Shown here: piece by piece, positions 33,541 through 41,243 of the stretch
How positions within the stretch are numbered: position 1 is the first letter of the stretch
Layout of the letters: the number at the start of each line of letters is the position of its first letter
Source of the DNA: Pseudomonas putida
GTDB lineage: Bacteria > Pseudomonadota > Gammaproteobacteria > Pseudomonadales > Pseudomonadaceae
Assembly (NCBI RefSeq): GCF_003228315.1
Contig: NZ_CP029693.1
Location: 5,614,501-5,678,500, forward strand
Reading direction: 5' to 3'
Length of the DNA: 64,000 nt
Notes under the pieces: model-generated
The model's database searches: none
Seen by the model: only the letters and a program-made list of their open reading frames with translations
Told to the model about the DNA's origin: nothing
Position numbers and translations under genes: made by a program

Positions 33541-35085
33541 TCACTCTTCACCAATCCCCATTTCTCTATTCTCAAACACAGACCGCACAGCTTCTACAAC
33601 ACGTGCCGCCTTATCCTCATCCTCAAGCTGCGGATACTCTTTCTTGAGCTTGCCCGATGCCACCCAACCATTTTCCTTGATGGAGCGAATGATGCGATTT
33701 GCATCCTGGTCCGGCATCTCCAGCACTTCCTTCAACTGCTCCTGTGCCCGCTGAAAGATCATCAGTACTCTGGCTTCATCCGCCATTTCCTTTTTTATCG
33801 TGTGCTCGATGACGCGAGCGGTGTACAGGATGTGTTCGGTCAGATCGGGATAGCGCCATGCAAAGCGCGCGTCCTCGTATTCATCGAAGATGAAGTTGCT
33901 GCGGGTACCGTCCTCGTAGGTCACCAGTTCGCCGAATCGATAGGCCGTCGCGTAACGCCGCATGAACGGTCGCGAGAAAACTTCGAGCGTACGGTCGTAT
34001 CCGGCCCTGAAGTCGATCGAACTTGTGATGGTGGCGGACACCGGCAGTATTACGCCGTCTGGCACTGCCTTGTCCCTGCCCAGAGTGTCGTTGATCAGGA
34101 AACGGTGAATCCGGCCGTTGCCATCGCGCATGGGATGGATGTACACGAAGCCGAATGCCAACACGGCGGCGCGTGCCACTGACTCCGCACCACGGGTGGC
34201 AACTTCAAACTCGTTGAGTCCTGCCAATAGCTGCGCGAGGTCCGCAAAATGGGGGGCGATGTAATGCACGATGTCCTCGCGCATGGTGGCTTGCCCCACA
34301 AACACCGGAGAGCGCCGCAAGCCCAGGCCGATAGCATCATGCCCAAGAATACCGGCTTGCAGTGAATGCAGACTGTCGTTACTCAATGGGTTTTTGATAT
34401 GGCCGCAATGCTGCGCGATGACATGGGCAAAGCGCTGGATGCGATCGGCTTGGTCGGCTTCTTTTTCGATGAGAAAGCTCGCGCGCGATTCCTTGAACGT
34501 CAGCCAGCTGGCCGTACGCATCAGAATGTCGGCGCCGAAAGCCTGATCCAATTCTCCCAACGCTTCGCGTAGATCGAATTGCAGAGCTTCCTGCACAGGC
34601 GCCGTTCGGCGAATCAAGGGGCAGTACTGAGGCGTTCCCGGCAGGTTGTTGTTGATTCGCCAACGCCGTGCTCGTAGTGGTTCGCAGCGAGTCAGGTAAT
34701 CCTGTGGCGAAAGCAGATCAACGTAGCCGCCATTGGTCACGTCAGGTACATCCAGGTGTGCCCCTGTCAGCCATTCGTAGAGGAACCCTGTGCGGCGGGC
34801 GTATTGGCCGAAAGGCTCCCGTCGACACCAATCTTCAACAGGCTGTGGACCTATGGCCGCAAACAGGCGGGCGAAAAACTCGAGGTGAATTTCTTCATAT
34901 TTGAGGCCGAATTCGAAATGTCCCGCGAAATCATCCGCGGGCCGGTAGCTTGGCGGATATCGATTTTCCACATTACCGTCGATTTCGCGATGGACACGTA
35001 CGGTGCCGATCATGGATTCGACACGTAGAGGCTGTACCAATGCGATGTTGTAACGGGTCGCGAGGGTCTTGAAACCTGTTTGCAT
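33541..35085 (-). CDS. Fic domain protein (predicted AMPylator)
   Basis: A 514-residue protein. The catalytic Fic motif is complete, HPMRDGNGRIHRF near residues 315-328 (consensus HPFxxGNGRxxR), so AMP transfer to a Ser/Thr/Tyr of a target is expected. A candidate inhibitory helix, SFLIEKE near residue 205, matches SxxxE but has Lys instead of the usual Gly/Asn after the Glu, so its control may differ. The last 80 residues look like a winged helix (ANRIIRSIKENGWVASGKLK). The gene is flanked by the 58-bp repeats and by AT-richer DNA than its surroundings, which suggests acquisition. No antitoxin gene is adjacent. Confidence 0.88.
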   Translation of the reverse strand: MQTGFKTLATRYNIALVQPLRVESMIGTVRVHREIDGNVENRYPPSYRPADDFAGHFEFGLKYEEIHLEFFARLFAAIGPQPVEDWCRREPFGQYARRTGFLYEWLTGAHLDVPDVTNGGYVDLLSPQDYLTRCEPLRARRWRINNNLPGTPQYCPLIRRTAPVQEALQFDLREALGELDQAFGADILMRTASWLTFKESRASFLIEKEADQADRIQRFAHVIAQHCGHIKNPLSNDSLHSLQAGILGHDAIGLGLRRSPVFVGQATMREDIVHYIAPHFADLAQLLAGLNEFEVATRGAESVARAAVLAFGFVYIHPMRDGNGRIHRFLINDTLGRDKAVPDGVILPVSATITSSIDFRAGYDRTLEVFSRPFMRRYATAYRFGELVTYEDGTRSNFIFDEYEDARFAWRYPDLTEHILYTARVIEHTIKKEMADEARVLMIFQRAQEQLKEVLEMPDQDANRIIRSIKENGWVASGKLKKEYPQLEDEDKAARVVEAVRSVFENREMGIGEE

Positions 35086-35320
35086 TATCGAAATCCTTTA
35101 TTGGCGCAATAAAAACGCTAACAGATCGTCGATCTTATGCGAAAACGCTAATTTCGAAAGTATGAAAAAATTAATGTCGGAAGAAATTTGATAACAAATC
35201 TGTGTTTTTCGAAAAAAACACTAACAAACTCAGAGTAGACGCTTTCGCCCCGGCGCATTTGTTCATTGATCAGCGGGAAATGAGTAAACGATTCATTGCT
35301 CCATCTCACCAAACCCCAGA
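35086..35320. other. AT-rich region upstream of the Fic gene with repeated AAAACGCTAA
   Basis: No gene is seen. The decamer AAAACGCTAA occurs at 35112-35121 and 35142-35151, and a one-base variant, AAAACACTAA, at 35216-35225. Between the first two lies GATCGTCGATC, a short palindrome. The stretch is notably AT-rich compared with the rest of the window and probably holds the Fic promoter and its operators. Confidence 0.5.
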
Positions 35321-35378
35321 CACAAAAAAACCGGCCATCAAGGCCGGTTTTTTCTTTACCTGCATCCCCCGTCAAAAA
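35321..35378. repeat. 58-bp direct repeat, copy B, containing the tRNA-Gly terminator
   Basis: Differs from copy A at 33473-33530 by one base (C for T in GCATC[C/T]CCC). Its hairpin ACCGGCC/GGCCGGT with T-run is the terminator of the leftward tRNA-Gly gene, 23 bp from the CCA end. Confidence 0.9.
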
Positions 35379-35401
35379 ATGACGTGAGACAAAAATTGGA
35401 T

Positions 35402-35475
35402 TGGAGCGGGTGAAGGGAATCGAACCCTCGTTATCAGCTTGGGAAGCTGGAGTAATGCCATTATACGACACCCGC
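35402..35475 (-). tRNA. tRNA-Gly (anticodon CCC)
   Basis: Read leftward the gene starts GCGGGTGTCGTATAATGGCA and ends GGTTCGATTCCCTTCACCCG plus CTCCA. The acceptor stem GCGGGTG/CACCCGC pairs fully, the T arm has GGTTCGATTCC, and the anticodon loop is TTCCCAA, giving CCC. The CCA end is encoded. The transcript runs into the terminator of repeat copy B. Confidence 0.93.
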
Positions 35476-35557
35476 TCGGAGCGGTGACTTTGTACCAGAT
35501 GTGACTGTGGAAATGAAGTTTTTCTTTGCGCTGGACGGCTTTGGACCGCGTGACGGT

Positions 35558-35606
35558 CAATCGCGGGCAAGCCTTGCTCCTACAGGGCGGGGCTTGCTCG
35601 CGATGA
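35558..35606. repeat. Degenerate REP pair, CGCGGGCAAGCC family
   Basis: CAATCGCGGGCAAGCCTTGC is followed almost at once by GGCTTGCTCGCGATG, an imperfect inverted copy with the central part deleted. It lies between tRNA-Gly and phaG. Confidence 0.75.
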
Positions 35607-35613
35607 CGCTGTT

Positions 35614-36498
35614 TCAGATGGCCAATGCATGGTGGTCCTGGACGTGGTTGTAACGCGGTCGAGCTTCATACTGCCCAGGCTTCAGGAACCCCATCAGTGC
35701 GTTGCGGCTGTCTCGGCAGGCGGCTTTGTGTTCCAGGTCGAGAAAGTGGCCGGTGGCCTGCAGGGTGCTGAAGGTGCCGTGTTGCACGTGGTTGGCGAAC
35801 AGCCGGGCGTCTTCGGCGCTGGTGTACTCGTCCCATTCGCCGTTCATGAACAGCACCGGCACGTTGATTTTCTTTGCCGCGTTCAGGTAGCACTGCCGAT
35901 CACTGTGCAACACGTCGTTGATGTGGAAGTGCATTTGCCCGTACTCGTGCTCGGCCAGGGAGCTGACGTGCTTGTAGTTGAAGCGCTTGAACAACGATGG
36001 CAAGTGTTTGCCAATGGTGTCGTTCACCAAGTGTCCAACCCGCTCGCCGTCCCGGCTGCCAAGGTAATCGACGCCACGTTCGAGGTAGTCGAGCATGTGC
36101 GCGTTGACCACCGGGGAGAACGAGCTGATGACGGCTTTTTCGATCCGGCGTGGCCGTTGCGAGAGTGCGACCAGAGTCGCGGCGCCGCCCCAGGAAAACG
36201 ACAGCACGTGTTCGGCGGCGAAGTGGTCGATCAGCTCCAGGAGGATCTGCCCTTCGATTTCCTTGGTCAGCATTTTCTCATGCAGGTTGTGGGCTTTTGA
36301 CTGGCCCGCATAGGGCTGGTCGTAGCAGACCACATTGAATTGCGGATAGAGGTTTTTCACGGTTTGAGCAAACGACGCAGTCGTGGACATCGAGCCGTTG
36401 ACCAGAATGATGGTCTTCTCTGCGGCGCCTGCGCGATAGAACTCCGTGTAAACCCGATATTGACCCTGTATATCCAGCACAGCGATTTCTGGCCTCAT
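35614..36498 (-). CDS. phaG: PhaG, 3-hydroxyacyl-ACP thioesterase/transacylase
   Basis: A 294-residue alpha/beta hydrolase whose start, MRPEIAVLDIQGQYRVYTEF, and centre (VLSFSWGGAATLVAL, ALKNIV-like text, SLFKRFNYKHVSSLAEHEY) match P. putida PhaG closely in sequence and length (295). PhaG draws 3-hydroxyacyl groups from fatty-acid synthesis into medium-chain polyhydroxyalkanoate; it is related to RhlA of rhamnolipid synthesis. The nucleophile is the Ser in FSWGG. The start at 36498 has CAGGAG at a good distance; a longer in-frame extension lacks support. Confidence 0.93.
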   Translation of the reverse strand: MRPEIAVLDIQGQYRVYTEFYRAGAAEKTIILVNGSMSTTASFAQTVKNLYPQFNVVCYDQPYAGQSKAHNLHEKMLTKEIEGQILLELIDHFAAEHVLSFSWGGAATLVALSQRPRRIEKAVISSFSPVVNAHMLDYLERGVDYLGSRDGERVGHLVNDTIGKHLPSLFKRFNYKHVSSLAEHEYGQMHFHINDVLHSDRQCYLNAAKKINVPVLFMNGEWDEYTSAEDARLFANHVQHGTFSTLQATGHFLDLEHKAACRDSRNALMGFLKPGQYEARPRYNHVQDHHALAI

Positions 36499-36811
36499 GT
36501 CATAAGACTCCTGGCAAGCGGGTATGCGCGCAAATGAGATTGCACGAGCTTTGTGACAGGTAGGCATATGCCTGGAATTTTTGGAGGCCCATGTCGATCC
36601 ATTGCAGCCGGTCGACGGGTATTGTTATTGGCGGGCAGTCTGCCGGGTGAGGCCGGAACCCATGGGTTCCTACCGGCAAAAAGTTTCTTAGAAGTATGTT
36701 GTGACTCGTCGGTCACATTTCGGCCGACGTCCTGATTCAAGCAGGGGTCACATCATTGCGCAAGTGCCGTTGGTAAATTGTTCGACAACTTTCTGCTGAG
36801 CGGTCGCGGGC
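36499..36811. other. Intergenic region between phaG and rsuA
   Basis: No supported gene. It holds the phaG promoter region and a perfect 16-bp palindrome, GGAACCCATGGGTTCC, at 36655-36670. Short frames on both strands here lack ribosome-binding sites and recognisable content. Confidence 0.5.
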
Positions 36812-37504
36812 TTATATCAGAGCGATCTCTTCATCGCGCAGTGGGCGGTATTCGCCCGGTTTCAACGTTTCGTCGAGCACCAGCGGGCCCATGCGTTCGC
36901 GATGCAGGCGCAGCACTTTGTTGTCGAAGTGACCGAACATGCGCTTCACCTGATGGTAGCGACCCTCGACGATGCTAAGTCGTGCGGATTTCGGTCCCAG
37001 CAGCTCTAGCCCGGCCGGTTGAGTGGTGAGGTCTTCGAAGGCGAAGTACAGGCCCTCGGTGAATTTGACGGCGTATTCCGGGCCGATGTCCTGCTCGGTC
37101 TCGACGTAATAGACCTTTGGCAGTTTGGTCTGTGGCTGGGTCAGGCGGCGTGACCAGCTGCCGTCGTTGGTGATCAGCATCAGCCCGGTGGTGTTGAAAT
37201 CCAGGCGACCGGCAATGTGCAGTTCGTCCTTGTCCGGTTCATGAATCAGGTCGAGCACGGTGGGGTGCTGCGGATCGCGGGTGGCGCTGACGCAACCGGC
37301 GGGTTTGTACAGCATGAAGTGGCGCAGCGGCTTGCCGGTTTGCAGGACTTCGTCATCGACTTCGACACGACTGAACTCGCGGACCTCGGCATGGGGGTCG
37401 CTGACGATTTTTCCGTCGATCCTGACACGCTTTTCCACCAGCAACAGACGCACCTGCTTGCGGTTGAAGCGGGGCAGGTTGCTGAGGAAACGGTCGACGC
37501 GCAT
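36812..37504 (-). CDS. rsuA: 16S rRNA pseudouridine(516) synthase RsuA
   Basis: A 230-residue enzyme with an S4 RNA-binding domain (about residues 1-48, MRVDRFLSNLPRFNRKQVRL) and the RsuA catalytic domain. The catalytic aspartate lies in IAGRLDFNTTGLMLITNDG near residue 100, and the KPAGCVS and EGRYHQVKRMF motifs are present. It converts uridine 516 of 16S rRNA to pseudouridine during 30S assembly. It is separated by 34 bp from the leftward CWC gene. Confidence 0.9.
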   Translation of the reverse strand: MRVDRFLSNLPRFNRKQVRLLLVEKRVRIDGKIVSDPHAEVREFSRVEVDDEVLQTGKPLRHFMLYKPAGCVSATRDPQHPTVLDLIHEPDKDELHIAGRLDFNTTGLMLITNDGSWSRRLTQPQTKLPKVYYVETEQDIGPEYAVKFTEGLYFAFEDLTTQPAGLELLGPKSARLSIVEGRYHQVKRMFGHFDNKVLRLHRERMGPLVLDETLKPGEYRPLRDEEIALI

Positions 37505-37538
37505 GACTCAAGTATCGATGGGGAAATGGGCGCGCATC

Positions 37539-37760
37539 TTACTTGATCGGCCGGGAGGCTGCTTGCAACTGCGCCTCGACCTCGGCGCAGCGCGGGCACA
37601 GGCAGGCGGCGTTACGCAGCTCGAGCGGCAGCGCTTCGAGTACCGCAGGGTCGATGCTGACGCCGTAGCACCAGCACGCCCGATCGGCGGTTCGCGGGTC
37701 GGCCAGGGCGCAGTCGTTGCGGGCGCCGCAGGCCGGGCAGAGGTCAGGCTGGCTCATCAT
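37539..37760 (-). CDS. Cysteine-rich CWC family protein
   Basis: A 73-residue protein with nine cysteines: CPACGARNDCALA near the N-terminus, ACWCYGVSI in the centre and ACLCPRCAEV near the end. This is the CWC zinc-binding family of unknown function. Its start overlaps the cyclase stop by 4 bases, so it is translationally coupled to the GGDEF gene, and rsuA follows 34 bp later. Confidence 0.85.
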   Translation of the reverse strand: MMSQPDLCPACGARNDCALADPRTADRACWCYGVSIDPAVLEALPLELRNAACLCPRCAEVEAQLQAASRPIK

Positions 37761-39250
37761 GGATACGCATAGCTGGAGTGCGGCAGTTCCACACAGGTTC
37801 GGTTACGGCCACTTTGCTTGGCCCGGTACATCGCATGATCGGCCCGCGACAGCAGGGTGTGCAAGGTGTCGTCGTGTTGCAGGGTGGTCAGGCCGATACT
37901 GACGGTCAGATGCAGGCTGCGGCCATCGTAGCTGTAGGCCTGTTGCTCCACATGTTGGCGAATTTTCTCGGCGATCATCTTGCCGGTTTCGCCATCGGTG
38001 TCCTTGAGCAGCACGATGAACTCTTCGCCACCCCAGCGGCAGACGATGTCTGAATGGCGCAGGCAGCTTTCCAGGTCCCGGGCGAAGCCGATCAGCACCT
38101 GATCGCCGGCCATGTGGCCGTAGGTGTCGTTCAGGGCCTTGAAATGGTCCAGGTCCAGCAGCAACGCCGTCAGCGGCTTGGGCTCGCGCTGGGCCTCGTG
38201 CATGGCTTGCGCGGCCAGCAGGTCGAAGCCGCGACGGTTGGGCAGTTCGGTCAAGCTGTCGAGGGTGGCCTGGGTCTGAATCCTGTTCTGATAACGCTTG
38301 ATCACCTGATGGATCAGCGCCAGCACGGTCAGCGTGACGATCAGGCAGATCAGCAGGTTGAGGTACAGCGAGCGGCGGATGTCACTGAGATCGCCGTCTT
38401 CGCGCTTGTCGACGAACAAGTACCAGTTCAGTTCCGGAATGAACCGCACGTTGAGGAAATGTCCCTGGCCCTCGCCTGAATATTCGTAGCTGCCGCTGTG
38501 GGGCTTGGGCAACTGGCTGACCAGGTTTTTCATGCTGTCGAGTTCACCCAAGGTGCGTCCGGCCAGCGCTCCCTCCGGACCGCCCTCGGCACCCGTGAGT
38601 ACCAGGCGCCCGAACGTGTCGACGAAGTACACGCTGCGCTGATAGCGCTGCTGGTACTTGTCGATCAGCTTGATCACCGCATCGACCGTCAGCCCGACCC
38701 CTGCCGCACCGATGAAACGGTCGTTGTAGTCGTAGACCTTGTAGTTGATGAAGACCGTCAGGTTGTCCTTGTTGGCCAAATCAGGATCGACGTTGATTTC
38801 GTAGGGATCCTTCATGTCCCGCACACGGAAGTACCAGGTATCGCGCGGTTCCGTGGCCTTGACCTGCTTGAGCACACCTTTGGCGTGGTAGTAGGTCAGG
38901 CTGGCGTTGGAGACGAAGAAGGCGGTGTAGGCGCCGTAGTGGGTCATGACCTCGTTGAGGTAGCGGGTCATCTGGTCGGTGTCGCGTTCGCCGTTGACCA
39001 CCCAGTCGCGCATGAAGGTGTCGCGGGCCATCATCGAGGAAATCAGGATCGGCCGGACCAGGTCTTTCTGGATTTCCGAGTAGACGGTGTCCGAAGTCAG
39101 CGGCAGCTCGGTGTTGACGATGTTGTCGCGGATCGACGCCCGTGAGGCGTAGTAACTGAGGAAGGAAGTGGCCAGGAAGCCCGCGCCCAACAATGCGACC
39201 AGCGTGAGGATCAATGAACGTTGAGAGTACAGCGGCGAGCGCAGCGGCAT
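37757..39250 (-). CDS. Membrane diguanylate cyclase with Cache sensor domain
   Basis: A 497-residue protein. A membrane helix at about residues 13-31 and a second near 280-300 (LNLLICLIVTLTVLALIHQV) frame a periplasmic Cache-type sensor (about 40-270, with YFRVRDMKDPYEINVDPDLA and GAAGVGLTVDAVIKLID). The C-terminal GGDEF domain carries an intact GGEEF in CRWGGEEFIVLL, preceded by RHSD, a complete inhibitory site. It should make cyclic di-GMP in response to an extracellular ligand, possibly an amino acid or other small metabolite. Confidence 0.92.
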   Translation of the reverse strand: MPLRSPLYSQRSLILTLVALLGAGFLATSFLSYYASRASIRDNIVNTELPLTSDTVYSEIQKDLVRPILISSMMARDTFMRDWVVNGERDTDQMTRYLNEVMTHYGAYTAFFVSNASLTYYHAKGVLKQVKATEPRDTWYFRVRDMKDPYEINVDPDLANKDNLTVFINYKVYDYNDRFIGAAGVGLTVDAVIKLIDKYQQRYQRSVYFVDTFGRLVLTGAEGGPEGALAGRTLGELDSMKNLVSQLPKPHSGSYEYSGEGQGHFLNVRFIPELNWYLFVDKREDGDLSDIRRSLYLNLLICLIVTLTVLALIHQVIKRYQNRIQTQATLDSLTELPNRRGFDLLAAQAMHEAQREPKPLTALLLDLDHFKALNDTYGHMAGDQVLIGFARDLESCLRHSDIVCRWGGEEFIVLLKDTDGETGKMIAEKIRQHVEQQAYSYDGRSLHLTVSIGLTTLQHDDTLHTLLSRADHAMYRAKQSGRNRTCVELPHSSYAYP

Positions 39251-39352
39251 GGCAATTCCATTGGCAATAATCCGATGGCATGCATTCTAGTGGTAACGGC
39301 CGGGAAATAGCTGCTTCATGTGTGCTGCGAATGGTCTTGGATTGCACCCGGA

Positions 39353-39447
39353 CCTTGTAGGAGCGAGCCTGCTCGCGATGGCGGTGTGTCAGTCGACATT
39401 CATGTTGGATGTGACGACGTCATAGCGAGCAGGCTCGCTCCTACAGG
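39353..39447. repeat. REPIN, GGAGCGAGCCTGCTCGCGA family
   Basis: Inverted REP pair, left copy CTTGTAGGAGCGAGCCTGCT, right copy slightly mutated (CATAGCGAGC for CATCGCGAGC), just beyond the end of the guanidine operon. Confidence 0.88.
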
Positions 39448-39454
39448 TTCCGGG

Positions 39455-41218
39455 TTAGCCCAGGGTTTTCAGGTATGTTCGCCACCCACCGAGATGACTG
39501 ATATTGACCGCGCCTTCCAACCCATACGCCTCACAAATGAACCCGCTCTCCCAGCGCCCGTCCGCCAGTTGCACCTTGCCCAACCCCAGCGGCGCCGGGA
39601 TGCCGGTGAGGAACGAGCCCAGTTCGCTGCTGGGCAATTCCCACACTTCTACGGCAATCGCCACGCCGCCGTCCTTGACCCGCACCATACCCGGACGAAA
39701 CGGCGGGCCACCGGCCAGGGCATAGAGCTGATAATCAGGTGAGCTGAAGGTCGTTTCCAATAATCGCGCGCCACGCCGCTTGAGCTGCCAGTTCAACGCC
39801 AGGCCATCCAGATGCGCGCCACAGACCACCAGTCGCGCACGATCATTGCGAGCGGCAGCAGCAGGTGCAGGCATCGACAAACCTTGCAGGGCATCGGCCA
39901 CGCTCAGTAGGTATTGATCGGTAAACGCCCGGCCAAACAGCGTCACGCCCCAGGGCAGGCCGTTGTCCATGAAACCGCTGGGCACGGCGATGGCGGCGTA
40001 GTCGAGCAGGTTCATGAAGTTGGTGTAGTAACCCAGTTCCGAATTGCGCAGCACGGGCTCGGCATCCAGCTCAGCCAGCGTGACAGGGCGGCCAATGGTT
40101 GGCGTGACGACGCAATCGAGTCCTTCCAGCGCCTTGTCGCACAGGGCTTTCAACGCTTGCAGCCGGTATTGGGCGCGGAAGGTCTGTACGCCGCTGACCG
40201 CCGGGGCCTTGGCCAACACCGCACGAATCACCGGCAGCACCGCTTCGGGATTCTGCTCCATCAATTCACCAGCCACGCTGTAGCGCTCAGCCACCCACGG
40301 CCCTTCGTATAGCAAGCGCGCCGCTTCGAGAAACGGTGACAGATCCAGCTCTACCGCCTCGCCGCCCAGCGCCTTCAGCTGCTCGACGGCATGAGCAAAC
40401 AACGCCGGACCTTGAGTGCATCCGAAGAACTCCAGGTCTTGCGCCCGGGGCACGCCAAAGCGAAACGCACGTACCGCCCCGAACGCCGAACCGTCATTCC
40501 ACAGTGGATTGCTGCGGCTGTATTCGTCCCGTGGATCGAGGCGTGCGGTAAGCGCCAGCAACTGACTGGCCTCCCGGGCGGTGGCGGTAAAGGTGGTTAC
40601 GCAATCGAGCGTGCGACAGGCCGGCACGACACCCGCCGTGGAGATCAACCCTTTAGTCGCTTTCATCCCCACCAGGTTGTTCAACGCCGCCGGCACGCGT
40701 CCGGAGCCTGCGGTGTCGGTGCCAAGGGCAAAACTCGCCACGCCAAGCGCCACGGCCAGCGAAGAACCGGCGCTGGAACCACCCGACGGATACTCCGGCA
40801 GCACGCTGTTGGGGCAAACGCCGTAGGGCGAGCGACTGCCATTGAGGCCGGTGGCGAACTGGTCGAGATTGGCCTTGCCCAGTGGAATCGCGCCCAGGGC
40901 CAGCAGTTGTTCGACGATGGTGGCAGAGCGCTGCGGCACGTAGCTGAAGGCCGGGCACGCCGCCGTGGTCGGGATGCCGGCCAAATCGATGTTGTCCTTG
41001 ATCGCAAATGGCACGCCGTACAGCGGCAGGCTGTCGATGTCACGACCGTCGAGCGCGGCGAGATAGGGTTCCAGTTCTTTGACGCTGAGCAGATGAATGA
41101 ACAGGTGATAGTCCGGGTTCAGCGCGGCAGCTTTTTCCCGAAGAGTCAACAGTAGTTTGCGCGGCGTGGTCTCGCCGGTGCGGTAGGCAGTACGCAGGGC
41201 ATCAAGTTGCAAATTCAT
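39455..41218 (-). CDS. atzF: Allophanate hydrolase
   Basis: A 587-residue amidase-signature enzyme. The catalytic lysine is in PFAIKDNIDLAG (about residue 79), the Ser motif is YPSGGSSAGSSLAVALGVAS (about 150-170) with the nucleophile in TDTAGSGRVPAA. A C-terminal allophanate-specific domain (about 460-587, VVCGAHLDGLALNWQLKRRG to the end) supports the assignment; it can decarboxylate the intermediate. It turns allophanate into ammonia and CO2. Last gene of the guanidine operon, 25 bp after the carboxylase. The start at 41218 has AAAAGGAC upstream. Confidence 0.93.
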   Translation of the reverse strand: MNLQLDALRTAYRTGETTPRKLLLTLREKAAALNPDYHLFIHLLSVKELEPYLAALDGRDIDSLPLYGVPFAIKDNIDLAGIPTTAACPAFSYVPQRSATIVEQLLALGAIPLGKANLDQFATGLNGSRSPYGVCPNSVLPEYPSGGSSAGSSLAVALGVASFALGTDTAGSGRVPAALNNLVGMKATKGLISTAGVVPACRTLDCVTTFTATAREASQLLALTARLDPRDEYSRSNPLWNDGSAFGAVRAFRFGVPRAQDLEFFGCTQGPALFAHAVEQLKALGGEAVELDLSPFLEAARLLYEGPWVAERYSVAGELMEQNPEAVLPVIRAVLAKAPAVSGVQTFRAQYRLQALKALCDKALEGLDCVVTPTIGRPVTLAELDAEPVLRNSELGYYTNFMNLLDYAAIAVPSGFMDNGLPWGVTLFGRAFTDQYLLSVADALQGLSMPAPAAAARNDRARLVVCGAHLDGLALNWQLKRRGARLLETTFSSPDYQLYALAGGPPFRPGMVRVKDGGVAIAVEVWELPSSELGSFLTGIPAPLGLGKVQLADGRWESGFICEAYGLEGAVNISHLGGWRTYLKTLG

Positions 41219-41243
41219 GGTGTGTGTCCTTTTCAAAATGGGT

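Noticed and set aside
35402..35475. Classic attachment site in tRNA-Gly
   Set aside because: No duplicated tRNA 3' end is found and no integrase is present; only the downstream terminator segment is repeated.
36553..36735. Short rightward frame in the phaG-rsuA gap
   Set aside because: No ribosome-binding site, no conserved content, and it spans the palindrome.
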